A stretch of 64,000 nt of DNA from CBFFRJ01 sp965644225 (GTDB lineage Bacteria > Pseudomonadota > Gammaproteobacteria > Enterobacterales > Enterobacteriaceae), in contig NZ_CBFFRJ010000005.1 of assembly GCF_965644225.1 (NCBI RefSeq), positions 1 to 64,000 on the forward strand, given 5' to 3'. The notes under the pieces are model-generated. The model did not search any database. It was not told the DNA's origin and saw only the letters and a program-made list of their open reading frames with translations. Below, piece after piece: positions 49,378-57,426 of this stretch (position 1 is its first letter; every line of letters begins with the position of its first letter). The position numbers and the translations under genes were made by a program.

Positions 49378-50580
49378 TCAGGCAGTCAGACGGCTCGCGT
49401 CTTGCGCGATGACCAGCTCTTCGTTAGTCGGGATAACGACAGCAGGGCGGGTGCCTTCTTTGTTGATGAAACCGGAGTTGCCGAAACGGGCAGCCAGGTT
49501 ACGTTCGTGATCAACTTCGAAGCCCAGCACGCCCAGACGGCCCAGGGAGAGTTCACGGACCATTGCAGCGTTTTCACCGATACCACCGGTAAAGACAACG
49601 GCGTCCAGACGACCATCCATCAGTGCAGTGTAAGAACCGATGTATTTCGCCAGACGGTGGCAGTAAACGTCCATTGCACGTTTAGCGTCTTCTTTATCTT
49701 TGTAGTTATCTTCAACATAACGGCAGTCGCTGGTGACTTCGGTCAGACCCAGCAGACCGGACTCTTTGGTCAGCATTTTGTTGATAGCATCAATGCTCAT
49801 GCCCAGAGTGTCATGCAGATGGAAAATGATTGCCGGGTCGATGTCACCGGAACGGGTGCCCATTACCAGACCTTCCAGCGGGGTCAGACCCATGGAGGTA
49901 TCAACACATTGGCCGTTACGGATTGCAGAAACGGAACCACCGTTGCCCAGGTGGCAGGTGATGATGTTCAGTTCTTCAACCGGTTTGTTCAGAACCTTAG
50001 CGGCTTCCTGAGTCACATAGAAGTGGCTGGTGCCGTGCGCGCCATAACGGCGGACGCCATGCTCTTTGTACAGTTTGTACGGCAGAGCATACAGGTAAGA
50101 TTCTTCCGGCATGGTGGTGTGGAAAGCGGTATCGAACACAGCAACGTTTTTATCTTTCAGGTTAGGGAAAGATTTCAGCGCTTCAGCGATGCCGATCAGG
50201 TGTGCCGGGTTATGCAGCGGTGCGAAAGATGCTGCATCCTTAATGCCCTGGATAACAGAGTCATCAATAACCACAGAACTGGTGTATTTTTCGCCGCCGT
50301 GAACGATACGGTGACCGATCGCGGTGAGTTGTGCGGACAGTTCTGGTTTTTGTGCCAGAATAATGTTAACGATAAAGTTCAGCGCTTCGCTGTGAGCGGC
50401 ACCTGCACCTAAAGCCGCTTCTTGTTTACCACCGTCAATTTTCCATTTGATACGCGCTTCAGGAAGATTGAAACATTCGGCTAAACCAGAAAGGAACTCT
50501 TCACCGTTGGCTGCATCGATGATGGCGAATTTCAGTGAGGAGCTACCGCAGTTCAGAACCAGTACTAACTTACTCGACAT
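49378..50580 (-). CDS. ackA: Acetate kinase AckA
   Basis: The 400-residue ASKHA-fold kinase starts MSSKLVLVLNCGSSSLKFAI, acetate kinase signature 1. Signature 2 is in IGHRIVHGGEKY and the phosphate-binding regions are CHLGNGGS and FTGGIGENA. It makes ATP and acetate from acetyl phosphate. The length is identical to E. coli AckA. It is transcribed away from yfbV. An FNR-like site lies in the promoter region. Confidence 0.98.
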   Translation of the reverse strand: MSSKLVLVLNCGSSSLKFAIIDAANGEEFLSGLAECFNLPEARIKWKIDGGKQEAALGAGAAHSEALNFIVNIILAQKPELSAQLTAIGHRIVHGGEKYTSSVVIDDSVIQGIKDAASFAPLHNPAHLIGIAEALKSFPNLKDKNVAVFDTAFHTTMPEESYLYALPYKLYKEHGVRRYGAHGTSHFYVTQEAAKVLNKPVEELNIITCHLGNGGSVSAIRNGQCVDTSMGLTPLEGLVMGTRSGDIDPAIIFHLHDTLGMSIDAINKMLTKESGLLGLTEVTSDCRYVEDNYKDKEDAKRAMDVYCHRLAKYIGSYTALMDGRLDAVVFTGGIGENAAMVRELSLGRLGVLGFEVDHERNLAARFGNSGFINKEGTRPAVVIPTNEELVIAQDASRLTA

Positions 50581-50916
50581 GGAAGTACCTATTTATGATA
50601 CGTGGCTAAAAAAACGTCAGTGAGTCTCTCAGCGTAGCGCATGATGACGCTGACATTTATGATTAACATCATGCCGGAAACATTTTCTGGCATGATGAAA
50701 GAATACTTAAGATCTTATGCCATTTTGCTCAATTTACAGACAGTGGCATAATGGGCATCCAGTTTGACGATCGACCGGATCTTGTCTACGGCCCAATAAG
50801 GCTGGCACAGGATACCTGATACGATGTCCAATTGACAAAAAATTTTAACGTTGTCATAGATAGTTGTTGTTTTGCACAATTTTTTTAAATTTTATATGTG
50901 AAGTTGAGGTAAAGCC
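50581..50916. promoter_or_regulatory. Divergent regulatory region between ackA and yfbV
   Basis: These 336 bases hold no gene. TGAT-TAAC-ATCA at 50660-50671 resembles an FNR site (TTGAT-N4-ATCAA), in line with anaerobic control of ackA. It runs into a 31-base inverted repeat at 50667-50697. The yfbV side is A/T-rich. Confidence 0.5.
50667..50697. repeat. Long near-perfect inverted repeat upstream of ackA
   Basis: CATCATGCCGGAAA and TTTCTGGCATGATG are 14-base arms with one mismatch around a 3-base centre. It overlaps the FNR-like site and may be an operator pair or an RNA hairpin in the ackA leader. Confidence 0.65.
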
Positions 50917-51372
50917 ATGTCCACTTCAGAAAATCGGCCCGTAAGTTTTTTTGGATTGTTTAGCCGGGGTCAGCATTATGCGAAGACCTGGCCTATGGAT
51001 AAACGCCTCGCGCCAATGTTTGTTGAAAGCCGCGTTATTCGTGCAACCCGCTATGCCAACCGTTTTATGCCACCGGTCGCCGTGTTCACCCTGTGCTGGC
51101 AAATCGCCCTTGGCGGTCAACTGGGGCCGGCCATTGCCACGGCACTCTTCGCCCTCAGCCTGCCGATGCAGGGATTGTGGTGGTTAGGTAAGCGTTCGGT
51201 CACCCCTTTACCGCCATCGATACTCTCATGGTTTTATGACGTGAGAGAGAAATTACAGGAAGCAGGGCAGGCGCTCTCTCCGCTCGAAGGTAAGCCGGAT
51301 TATCAGGCGTTAGCTGACACGCTTAAGCGCGCCTTTAAACAACTGGATAAAACTTTCCTTGATGATTTGTGA
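50917..51372 (+). CDS. yfbV: UPF0208 inner membrane protein YfbV
   Basis: The 151-residue protein has two membrane helices at about residues 46-65 and 68-90 (LPMQGLWWLGKRS follows the second) and a charged cytoplasmic tail. E. coli YfbV has the same length and has been linked to insulating the Ter macrodomain, although the mechanism is unclear. Its own terminator follows. It diverges from ackA. Confidence 0.94.
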   Translation: MSTSENRPVSFFGLFSRGQHYAKTWPMDKRLAPMFVESRVIRATRYANRFMPPVAVFTLCWQIALGGQLGPAIATALFALSLPMQGLWWLGKRSVTPLPPSILSWFYDVREKLQEAGQALSPLEGKPDYQALADTLKRAFKQLDKTFLDDL

Positions 51373-51400
51373 TTGATCATCGAAACAGTGAATAAAACAA

Positions 51401-51434
51401 GGCACAGTAACGTTCAGTTACCGTGTCTTTTTTT
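51401..51434 (+). terminator. Terminator of yfbV
   Basis: CACAGTAAC pairs with GTTACCGTG, with one mismatch, and a run of eight T follows. Confidence 0.85.
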
Positions 51435-51464
51435 TAACCTGCAAAGCGCTACAGGAGTTGTAAG

Positions 51465-51959
51465 ATGGAAATGACCAATGCCCAACGACTGATTTTATCT
51501 AATCAGTACAAAATGATGACAATGATGGATCCCGCCAATGCGGAACGTTATCGTCGCTTGCAGACAATTATTGAGCGTGGCTATGGTCTGCAAATGCGAG
51601 AGCTGGACAGAGAGTTCGGTGAGCTGAAAGAAGAAACCTGTCGCACGGTTATCGACATCATGGAAATGTACCACGCGTTGCATGTCTCCTGGGCGAATCT
51701 GAAAGATGCACAAACGGTTGATGAGCGTCGCGTGACCTTCTTAGGCTTTGATGCCGCTACCGAAGCGCGCTATCTGGGCTACGTTCGCTTTATGGTCAAC
51801 ATTGAAGGACGCTACGCCCACTTTGATGCCGGGACGCACGGCTTCAATGCTCAGACCCCAATGTGGGAAAAATATCAGCGCATGCTGAATGTCTGGCACT
51901 CCTGTCCGCGCCAGTATCATCTGAGCACCAACGAGATTAATCAGATTATTAATGCGTAA
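51465..51959 (+). CDS. yfbU: YfbU family protein
   Basis: The 164-residue all-helical cytoplasmic protein starts MEMTNAQRLILSNQYKMM, the same length as E. coli YfbU. No catalytic motif is visible and the biochemical function is unknown. ACAGGAGTTGTAAG precedes it. The end of the gene carries the AAGGAG that serves yfbT 11 bases later. Confidence 0.94.
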   Translation: MEMTNAQRLILSNQYKMMTMMDPANAERYRRLQTIIERGYGLQMRELDREFGELKEETCRTVIDIMEMYHALHVSWANLKDAQTVDERRVTFLGFDAATEARYLGYVRFMVNIEGRYAHFDAGTHGFNAQTPMWEKYQRMLNVWHSCPRQYHLSTNEINQIINA

Positions 51960-51969
51960 GGAGCGTCGA

Positions 51970-52629
51970 GTGCAGTGCAAAGGATTTCTATTTGACCTTG
52001 ATGGCACCTTAGTCAACTCCCTGCCGGTTGTTGAACGCGCCTGGTGCGCATGGGCCGATCGTTTTGGTATTGCCCATCAGGAGGTACTTGATTTTATTCA
52101 TGGCAAACAGGCGATAACCTCGCTACGCCATTTTATGGCCGGTAAACCTGAAGCGGAGATCATGGCGGAGTTCAGCCGTCTGGAAGAGATTGAAGCCAGG
52201 GATACCGACGGCGTGGCGGCGTTACCGGGGGCGGTGGCGTTGCTCAACCATCTCAACGCGTTGCAGATCCCGTGGGCCATTGTCACCTCAGGCTCCATAC
52301 CCGTCGCCCATGCTCGTCACCGGGCGGGTGGGTTGCCGATGCCGGAAGTGTTTGTCACCGCCGAACAGGTGAAGCGCGGAAAGCCGGAACCCGATCCTTA
52401 TCTGCTTGGCGCAAAACTGCTTGGCCTCGCGCCGCAGGATTGTGTGGTGGTGGAAGATGCCGCTGCGGGTGTGCTTTCTGGTCTTGCGGCGCATTGCCAC
52501 GTCATTGCTGTTAATGTCCCTGCCGATTCACCTCGTCTTGCTGAGGTGGATTTGCTACTCAACAGGCTGGACGAGGTCACCGTGGTCAAGCGAGACGATG
52601 GTCTGGTCGTTGTGACCCAAAAAGACTGA
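51970..52629 (+). CDS. yfbT: Sugar phosphatase YfbT (HxpA), HAD superfamily
   Basis: The 219-residue protein carries the HAD motif I nucleophile FLFDLDGTLVNS, motif II TSG, motif III Lys in VKRGKPEPDPYLLG and motif IV VVVEDAAAGV. A helical cap lies between motifs I and II. It dephosphorylates sugar phosphates in E. coli. I start at the GTG at 51970, correctly spaced from AAGGAG. An ATG at 51952 would overlap yfbU and bypass that ribosome site. Confidence 0.93.
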   Translation: MQCKGFLFDLDGTLVNSLPVVERAWCAWADRFGIAHQEVLDFIHGKQAITSLRHFMAGKPEAEIMAEFSRLEEIEARDTDGVAALPGAVALLNHLNALQIPWAIVTSGSIPVAHARHRAGGLPMPEVFVTAEQVKRGKPEPDPYLLGAKLLGLAPQDCVVVEDAAAGVLSGLAAHCHVIAVNVPADSPRLAEVDLLLNRLDEVTVVKRDDGLVVVTQKD

Positions 52630-52639
52630 CACATGATTT

Positions 52640-52664
52640 AGCCCTGCATTGACGGGGCTTTTTT
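52640..52664 (+). terminator. Terminator of yfbT
   Basis: AGCCC pairs with GGGCT around a 10-base loop, followed by TTTTTT. Confidence 0.75.
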
Positions 52665-52704
52665 ATGGCATGATCCATTACCACATAAAATATAAGGAAA
52701 TGGT

Positions 52705-54537
52705 GTGAACGGTGAGCTTATCTGGGTTCTGTGTCTGTTGATGGTAGCCGTTGTGCTTTTTGCGACGGGTAAAGTACGCATGGACGCAGTGGCGTTGCTG
52801 GTGATCGTCGCATTTATTCTCAGCGGAACTCTGACGATGACGGAAGCCTTGTCAGGTTTTAGCGATCCTAACGTCATCCTGATTGGCGCACTGTTTATTA
52901 TTGGCGAGGGCCTGGTACGTACGGGGGTGGCGACCAGTCTGGGGGCCTGGCTGGTGAAAATGGCGGGCAGCAGCGAAGTCAAAATGTTAGTCCTGCTGAT
53001 GTTAACCGTCGCGGGTCTGGGGGCCTTTATGAGCTCTACCGGGGTGGTCGCTATCTTTATTCCGGTCGTGCTTAGCGTCTCGATGCGGATGCAGATCTCT
53101 CCGTCACGTCTGATGATGCCGCTCAGTTTTGCCGGGCTTATCAGCGGCATGATGACTCTGGTGGCAACGCCGCCGAATATGGTGATTAACAGCGAACTGC
53201 TGCGCGAAGGCCTGAGCGGGTTTAGCTTTTTTAGTGTGACGCCGCTGGGGCTGGTTATCCTGCTGATGGGCATCATCTATATGCTACTCATGCGTTTTAT
53301 GCTGAAAGGCGAGAAGCAGGAACACCAGCGTGATAGCTGGAAGCGTCGTACTTTTCGCGATTTGATCAAAGAGTATCACCTTACCGGGCGGGCGCGTCGG
53401 CTGGCGATCCGCCCTGGCTCGCCATTGATCGGCCAACGACTGGACGATCTGCAACTGCGTGAGCGCTACGGTGCTAACGTGATTGGTCTTGAGCGCTGGC
53501 GACGATTTCGCCGGGTTATTGTCAACGTCAATGGGGTGTCGGAATTTCGCGCCCGGGATGTGCTGTTAATTGATATGTCGGCGGCGGATGTCGATCTTCG
53601 CCAGTTCTGCGCCGAACAACTTCTCGAGCCGATGGTTCTGCGCGGTGAGTATTTTTCCGATCAGGCGCTGGATGTGGGGATGGCTGAAGTGTCGCCGATG
53701 CCGGAATCGGAAATGCTCGGCAAAACGGTACGTGAAATTGGTTTTCGTAGCCGCTACGGCGTCAATGTGGTGGGCTTTAAACGTGATGGGGTGGCGATGT
53801 CCGGGGTGGTGGTGGATGAGCCACTGCAACTGGGCGATATTATTCTGGTGGTGGGTAACTGGAAACTGATCGGTCAGTTAAGTCAGTCCGGGCGTGATTT
53901 TCTGGTACTGAACATGCCCGTGGAGGAGAGTGCGGTCTCTCCGGCGCACTCTCAGGCGCCGCATGCGGTTTTTTGTCTGGTGTTGATGGTGGCGCTGATG
54001 CTGACCGATGAGATCCCCAATCCTGTCGCTGCCATTGTCGCCTGTTTGTTGATGGGCAAGTTTCGTTGTATTGACGCTGAGAGCGCCTACAAGGCAATTC
54101 ACTGGCCGAGCATTATTTTGATTGTCGGAATGATGCCCTTTGCGCTGGCGTTACAGAAAACCGGTGGCGTTGATCTGGTGGTGAAAGGATTACTCGAATT
54201 TGGTGGGCAATATGGGCCGTATATGATGTTGATCTGTCTGTTTGCGATGTGTTCAACCATCGGCCTGTTTATTTCGAACACCGCCACTGCGGTATTAATG
54301 GCTCCCATTGCGCTGGCAACGGCTAAATCCATGGCGGTGTCGCCTTATCCTTTCGCTATGGTCGTGGCGATGGCTGCTTCAGCGGCATTTATGACGCCCG
54401 TGTCATCTCCGGTCAACACGCTGGTGCTGGGGCCCGGAAACTATCAGTTCAGCGACTTTGTGAAAATCGGCGTGCCTTTCACCTTACTGGTGATGGTGGT
54501 CTGCGTGTTGCTGATCCCGGTGCTGTTCCCATTCTAA
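52705..54537 (+). CDS. yfbS: SLC13-type ion transporter with two TrkA-C domains, YfbS
   Basis: The 610-residue membrane protein has two halves of hydrophobic helices (citrate transporter-like fold) around a cytoplasmic region of about residues 210-410. That region carries two RCK C-terminal (TrkA-C) domains, such as GQRLDDLQLRERYGANVIG and LGKTVREIGFRSRYGVNVVG. The first half has SSTGVVAIFIPV and the second SNTATAVLMAPIAL, the paired anion-binding motifs. The GTG start at 52705 follows ATAAGGAAATG. The substrate is not known. Confidence 0.94.
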   Translation: MNGELIWVLCLLMVAVVLFATGKVRMDAVALLVIVAFILSGTLTMTEALSGFSDPNVILIGALFIIGEGLVRTGVATSLGAWLVKMAGSSEVKMLVLLMLTVAGLGAFMSSTGVVAIFIPVVLSVSMRMQISPSRLMMPLSFAGLISGMMTLVATPPNMVINSELLREGLSGFSFFSVTPLGLVILLMGIIYMLLMRFMLKGEKQEHQRDSWKRRTFRDLIKEYHLTGRARRLAIRPGSPLIGQRLDDLQLRERYGANVIGLERWRRFRRVIVNVNGVSEFRARDVLLIDMSAADVDLRQFCAEQLLEPMVLRGEYFSDQALDVGMAEVSPMPESEMLGKTVREIGFRSRYGVNVVGFKRDGVAMSGVVVDEPLQLGDIILVVGNWKLIGQLSQSGRDFLVLNMPVEESAVSPAHSQAPHAVFCLVLMVALMLTDEIPNPVAAIVACLLMGKFRCIDAESAYKAIHWPSIILIVGMMPFALALQKTGGVDLVVKGLLEFGGQYGPYMMLICLFAMCSTIGLFISNTATAVLMAPIALATAKSMAVSPYPFAMVVAMAASAAFMTPVSSPVNTLVLGPGNYQFSDFVKIGVPFTLLVMVVCVLLIPVLFPF

Positions 54538-54543
54538 AAACAT

Positions 54544-54569
54544 CCCCGGTAAGTAACCCTTTACCGGGG
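54544..54569. terminator. Terminator between yfbS and yfbR
   Basis: CCCCGGTAA pairs with TTACCGGGG around an 8-base loop. On the minus strand it is followed by GATGTTTTT, so it mainly serves yfbR. Confidence 0.75.
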
Positions 54570-54581
54570 GAATGAAAATAT

Positions 54582-55181
54582 CTACAGGGGAGAATCCTGG
54601 CTTATTTCATCGAGCGACAAATGGAAGCTCGGTACAAACACCTGCATAAAATAGTCCATTTCCGGGCTGCGTCGGGCTTCGAGTGTCTTTTCCAGACGCG
54701 ACTTCGCCAGACGAAATTCATTATTTCCGGCGGATAATTCTTCCAGGCACTTTAGATAAGCGCAAAGGGCATCCGCCTGTTTAACGATCAATTTTTCATC
54801 AGCAGTGTAATTATGTTCATCGATAAGCGGAGAGAATATATCGCGTAATTCCTCCGGCACCATTTCCACCAGTTTCTGCTGAGCAATTTTTTCTATCGCT
54901 TTGTATTCCTGGGCAATCTGGGTATTGAAATATTTGACCGGCGTGGGTAAATCCCCGGTAAGCACTTCTGAGGCATCATGGTACATCGCCAGCAGGGCAA
55001 TACGCTCTGCATTAAGTTTACCGTCGAATTTACGATTTTTAATGGCGGCCAGGGCGTGAGCGACCATGGCGACCTGAAGACTATGCTCTGAGACGTTTTC
55101 GGTACGGACGTTACGCATCAGGGGCCAGCGATTGATAAGTTTGAGACGGGATAAATGCGCGAAGAAATGGCTCTGACTCAT
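54582..55181 (-). CDS. yfbR: 5'-deoxynucleotidase YfbR
   Basis: The 199-residue HD-domain phosphohydrolase has metal ligands in RTENVSEHSLQVAMV (His) and MYHDASEVLTGD (His-Asp), with a distal Asp in KQADALCAY. It removes phosphate from deoxyribonucleoside 5'-monophosphates. The ATG at 55181 (MSQSHFFAH) gives the E. coli length. Longer readings run into alaA. It lies 79 bases after alaA on the same strand. Confidence 0.95.
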   Translation of the reverse strand: MSQSHFFAHLSRLKLINRWPLMRNVRTENVSEHSLQVAMVAHALAAIKNRKFDGKLNAERIALLAMYHDASEVLTGDLPTPVKYFNTQIAQEYKAIEKIAQQKLVEMVPEELRDIFSPLIDEHNYTADEKLIVKQADALCAYLKCLEELSAGNNEFRLAKSRLEKTLEARRSPEMDYFMQVFVPSFHLSLDEISQDSPL

Positions 55182-55260
55182 AAATGACCTTGTCTGTGAC
55201 TGCGACGGTAGGTCATTGTGCGCAGAGTCGGGGGAAGATGCAAATCTTCCCCCGACACTA

Positions 55261-56475
55261 TTACTGGTGGTAACCGGACAGGAATCGACCAAATCGAGTG
55301 ATGGCCATTTCCAGATCGTCAACACGCGGCAGGGTCACAATACGTACGTGATCCGGCCATGGCCAGTTGAAGGCCGTTCCCTGAACCAGCAGGACTTTTT
55401 CCTGGAGCAGAAAATCGAGAACCATCTTCTGGTCATCAAAAATATTAAAACGTTTGGCATCAATTTTCGGGAACATATACAGCGCGCCCTGAGGTTTCAC
55501 ACAGGAAACGCCGGGGATTTCGTTAAGCAATTCCCATGCGCGGTTACGCTGCTCATAAAGGCGTCCGCCCGGCACAATAAATTCACTGATGCTCTGATAG
55601 CCGCCGATCGCCGTCTGGATCGCGTGCTGAGCCGGTACGTTGGCGCACAGACGCATGGAGGCCAGCATCTCCAGACCTTCGATATAACCTTTTGCATGCT
55701 TTTTCGGTCCGTTCAGAACCATCCAGCCCTGACGGAAGCCTGCCACACGGTAGGTTTTAGACAGCCCGTTAAAGGTGATGGTGAACAGATCCGGCGCCAG
55801 AGCGGCAATGGAGTGGTGTTCCGACGCATCGTAAAGGATTTTGTCATAAATTTCGTCGGCGAAAATGATGAGATTATGCTGGCGGGCAATCTCAACAATC
55901 TCCATCAACAACTCTTTCGAGTAAACCGCACCGGTGGGGTTGTTCGGGTTGATGATGACGATTCCACGGGTGCGCGGCGTTATTTTGGCGCGAATGTCGT
56001 CGAGATCCGGGAACCAGCCTGCGGATTCGTCACACAGGTAGTGCACGGCTTTGCCGCTCGACAGCGATACGGCAGCTGTCCACAGTGGATAATCAGGCGC
56101 CGGAACTAACATTTCGTCGCCGCTGTTTAACAAAGCCTGCATTGATTGCACGATCAGCTCAGACACGCCGTTGCCGATGTAGATATCCTCAACGGTAACG
56201 TCCCGCATGCCACGCGCCTGATAATGCTGCATGATGGCTTTGCGCGCGGAATACAATCCTTTTGAGTCACAGTAGCCCTGCGATGTCGGCAAGTTGCGGA
56301 TCACATCGACCAGAATCTCATCCGGCGCGTCAAAGCCGAAAGGCGCCGGGTTACCGATGTTTAGTTTAAGAACTTTGTTGCCTTCTTCTTCAAGGCGTTT
56401 CGCCTCTTTAAGAACCGGCCCACGGATGTCATAACAGACATTATCTAACTTGCTGGATTTTTCGATGGAGGACAT
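55261..56475 (-). CDS. alaA: Glutamate-pyruvate aminotransferase AlaA
   Basis: The 404-residue class I aminotransferase has the PLP Lys in FNGLSKTYRVAGFRQGW, the conserved Asn in INPNNPTGAVYS, and the ring-binding Asp in FADEIYDK. It makes L-alanine from pyruvate and glutamate, and is the main alanine-producing enzyme in E. coli. It diverges from lrhA over a 951-base space, as in E. coli. Confidence 0.97.
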   Translation of the reverse strand: MSSIEKSSKLDNVCYDIRGPVLKEAKRLEEEGNKVLKLNIGNPAPFGFDAPDEILVDVIRNLPTSQGYCDSKGLYSARKAIMQHYQARGMRDVTVEDIYIGNGVSELIVQSMQALLNSGDEMLVPAPDYPLWTAAVSLSSGKAVHYLCDESAGWFPDLDDIRAKITPRTRGIVIINPNNPTGAVYSKELLMEIVEIARQHNLIIFADEIYDKILYDASEHHSIAALAPDLFTITFNGLSKTYRVAGFRQGWMVLNGPKKHAKGYIEGLEMLASMRLCANVPAQHAIQTAIGGYQSISEFIVPGGRLYEQRNRAWELLNEIPGVSCVKPQGALYMFPKIDAKRFNIFDDQKMVLDFLLQEKVLLVQGTAFNWPWPDHVRIVTLPRVDDLEMAITRFGRFLSGYHQ

Positions 56476-56864
56476 GAACTTTGGACCTTTTAGCTGTGAA
56501 TGCCACTCCCTGCCATGGAAGTCAGCACCGAATAATGTACTCCCACGACGGCGGGTTTTGAAGGGTGGACAGGAGAAGATTTTGCCTTAACCACATTGTA
56601 TTTAGCGTCTTTTCAACTGATTTTATTGCTTAAATCTCTATGTTTTCAGGTTAAAACACTATAAGTTAGTGATTAGATTCGCCATCTTAATTTTGTTGCG
56701 AATTTTATGCTAAAAAAAGATGGCTGTTTAGTGCGGACAGGCGCCTGGCGAAAAGGCAGCAGGTGGCTGGAGAGGTAAAGCTGAATGAGAGTGGATTGCA
56801 AAATCAAAGCAATCATCAATGGTAAACGACTAATCTGTAAAACCATTGTTAAGTATTATTAATC

Positions 56865-56876
56865 GATAGCGCTATT
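56865..56876. promoter_or_regulatory. LacI-type palindrome upstream of lrhA
   Basis: GATAGCGCTATT shares 11 of 12 bases with the two operators of the PTS-transketolase module (GATAGCGCTATC). It may be a remote operator of the same regulator, or a chance match. Confidence 0.35.
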
Positions 56877-57242
56877 CAACTTTTATGTATATTTAATATT
56901 GCGAATGGTAACGATGACTAACTCTAATATTAATAAGATTAAATAGCTCGCGAGATAAATTTTTATGCATCAGATTAATCGCAATAGTGCTTATAAATAT
57001 AATAGTTTTAGGTTAAAATGCCTTTCGGAAATGGTGTGCCAGGAGAGCCCTCGCTTGCTTTGTGGACTATTTCTATATATTAGTTGTCGGTTATTACTTG
57101 TTTTGACTCCCGGTTAGCCATATGTATTGGCTGTATATGACAGGTCTGTCATCTACGGCTGATAATGTTGCAAAAAAATGCTTTTTCCTTAAAAGGATTA
57201 ACAAGTATTCGTATGGTATATATATTCGAAAGGAAAGGGAGT

Positions 57243-57317
57243 ATGCAAAATAAAGACGTTGCGTTCGTCGTGGGCCAAACGGCGAACTATAAACACCAGA
57301 ACTTTCAGTCAGATTGA
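57243..57317 (+). CDS. Possible leader peptide upstream of lrhA
   Basis: A 24-codon frame starts MQNKDVAFVVGQTAN and stops with TGA at 57315-57317. It is preceded by the very purine-rich AAGGAAAGGGAG. It ends about 110 bases before lrhA in the expected leader mRNA. I know of no homologue, so the call rests on the ribosome site and position only. Confidence 0.35.
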   Translation: MQNKDVAFVVGQTANYKHQNFQSD

Positions 57318-57388
57318 CCTGGGCTATAACTCTGCTGGATGCACTTTTAAAAGGGAATTGCTTAAATCTTACGCGCACAGCATAAACC

Positions 57389-57413
57389 CGGGTAACTCCG
57401 AGTGAGGAACCCG
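57389..57413 (+). promoter_or_regulatory. Hairpin just upstream of the lrhA start
   Basis: CGGGT and ACCCG close a 25-base element with GAGTGAGGA inside the loop, ending 13 bases before the lrhA ATG. It could hide a purine-rich translation signal. The stem is short. Confidence 0.3.
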
Positions 57414-57426
57414 TAAGTGAAAATTT

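Larger units (their letters stand above)
56476..57426. other. Long divergent leader region between alaA and lrhA
   Basis: These 951 bases are strongly A/T-rich and hold no protein gene of normal size. They include an operator-like palindrome at 56865-56876, a possible 24-codon leader frame at 57243-57317 and a hairpin just before the lrhA start. lrhA has a long untranslated leader in E. coli, which suits this layout. Confidence 0.6.

Noticed and set aside
49402..50412. A 336-codon frame antisense to ackA
   Set aside because: It is a shadow of a core gene with strong codon bias and has no ribosome site or recognisable domain.
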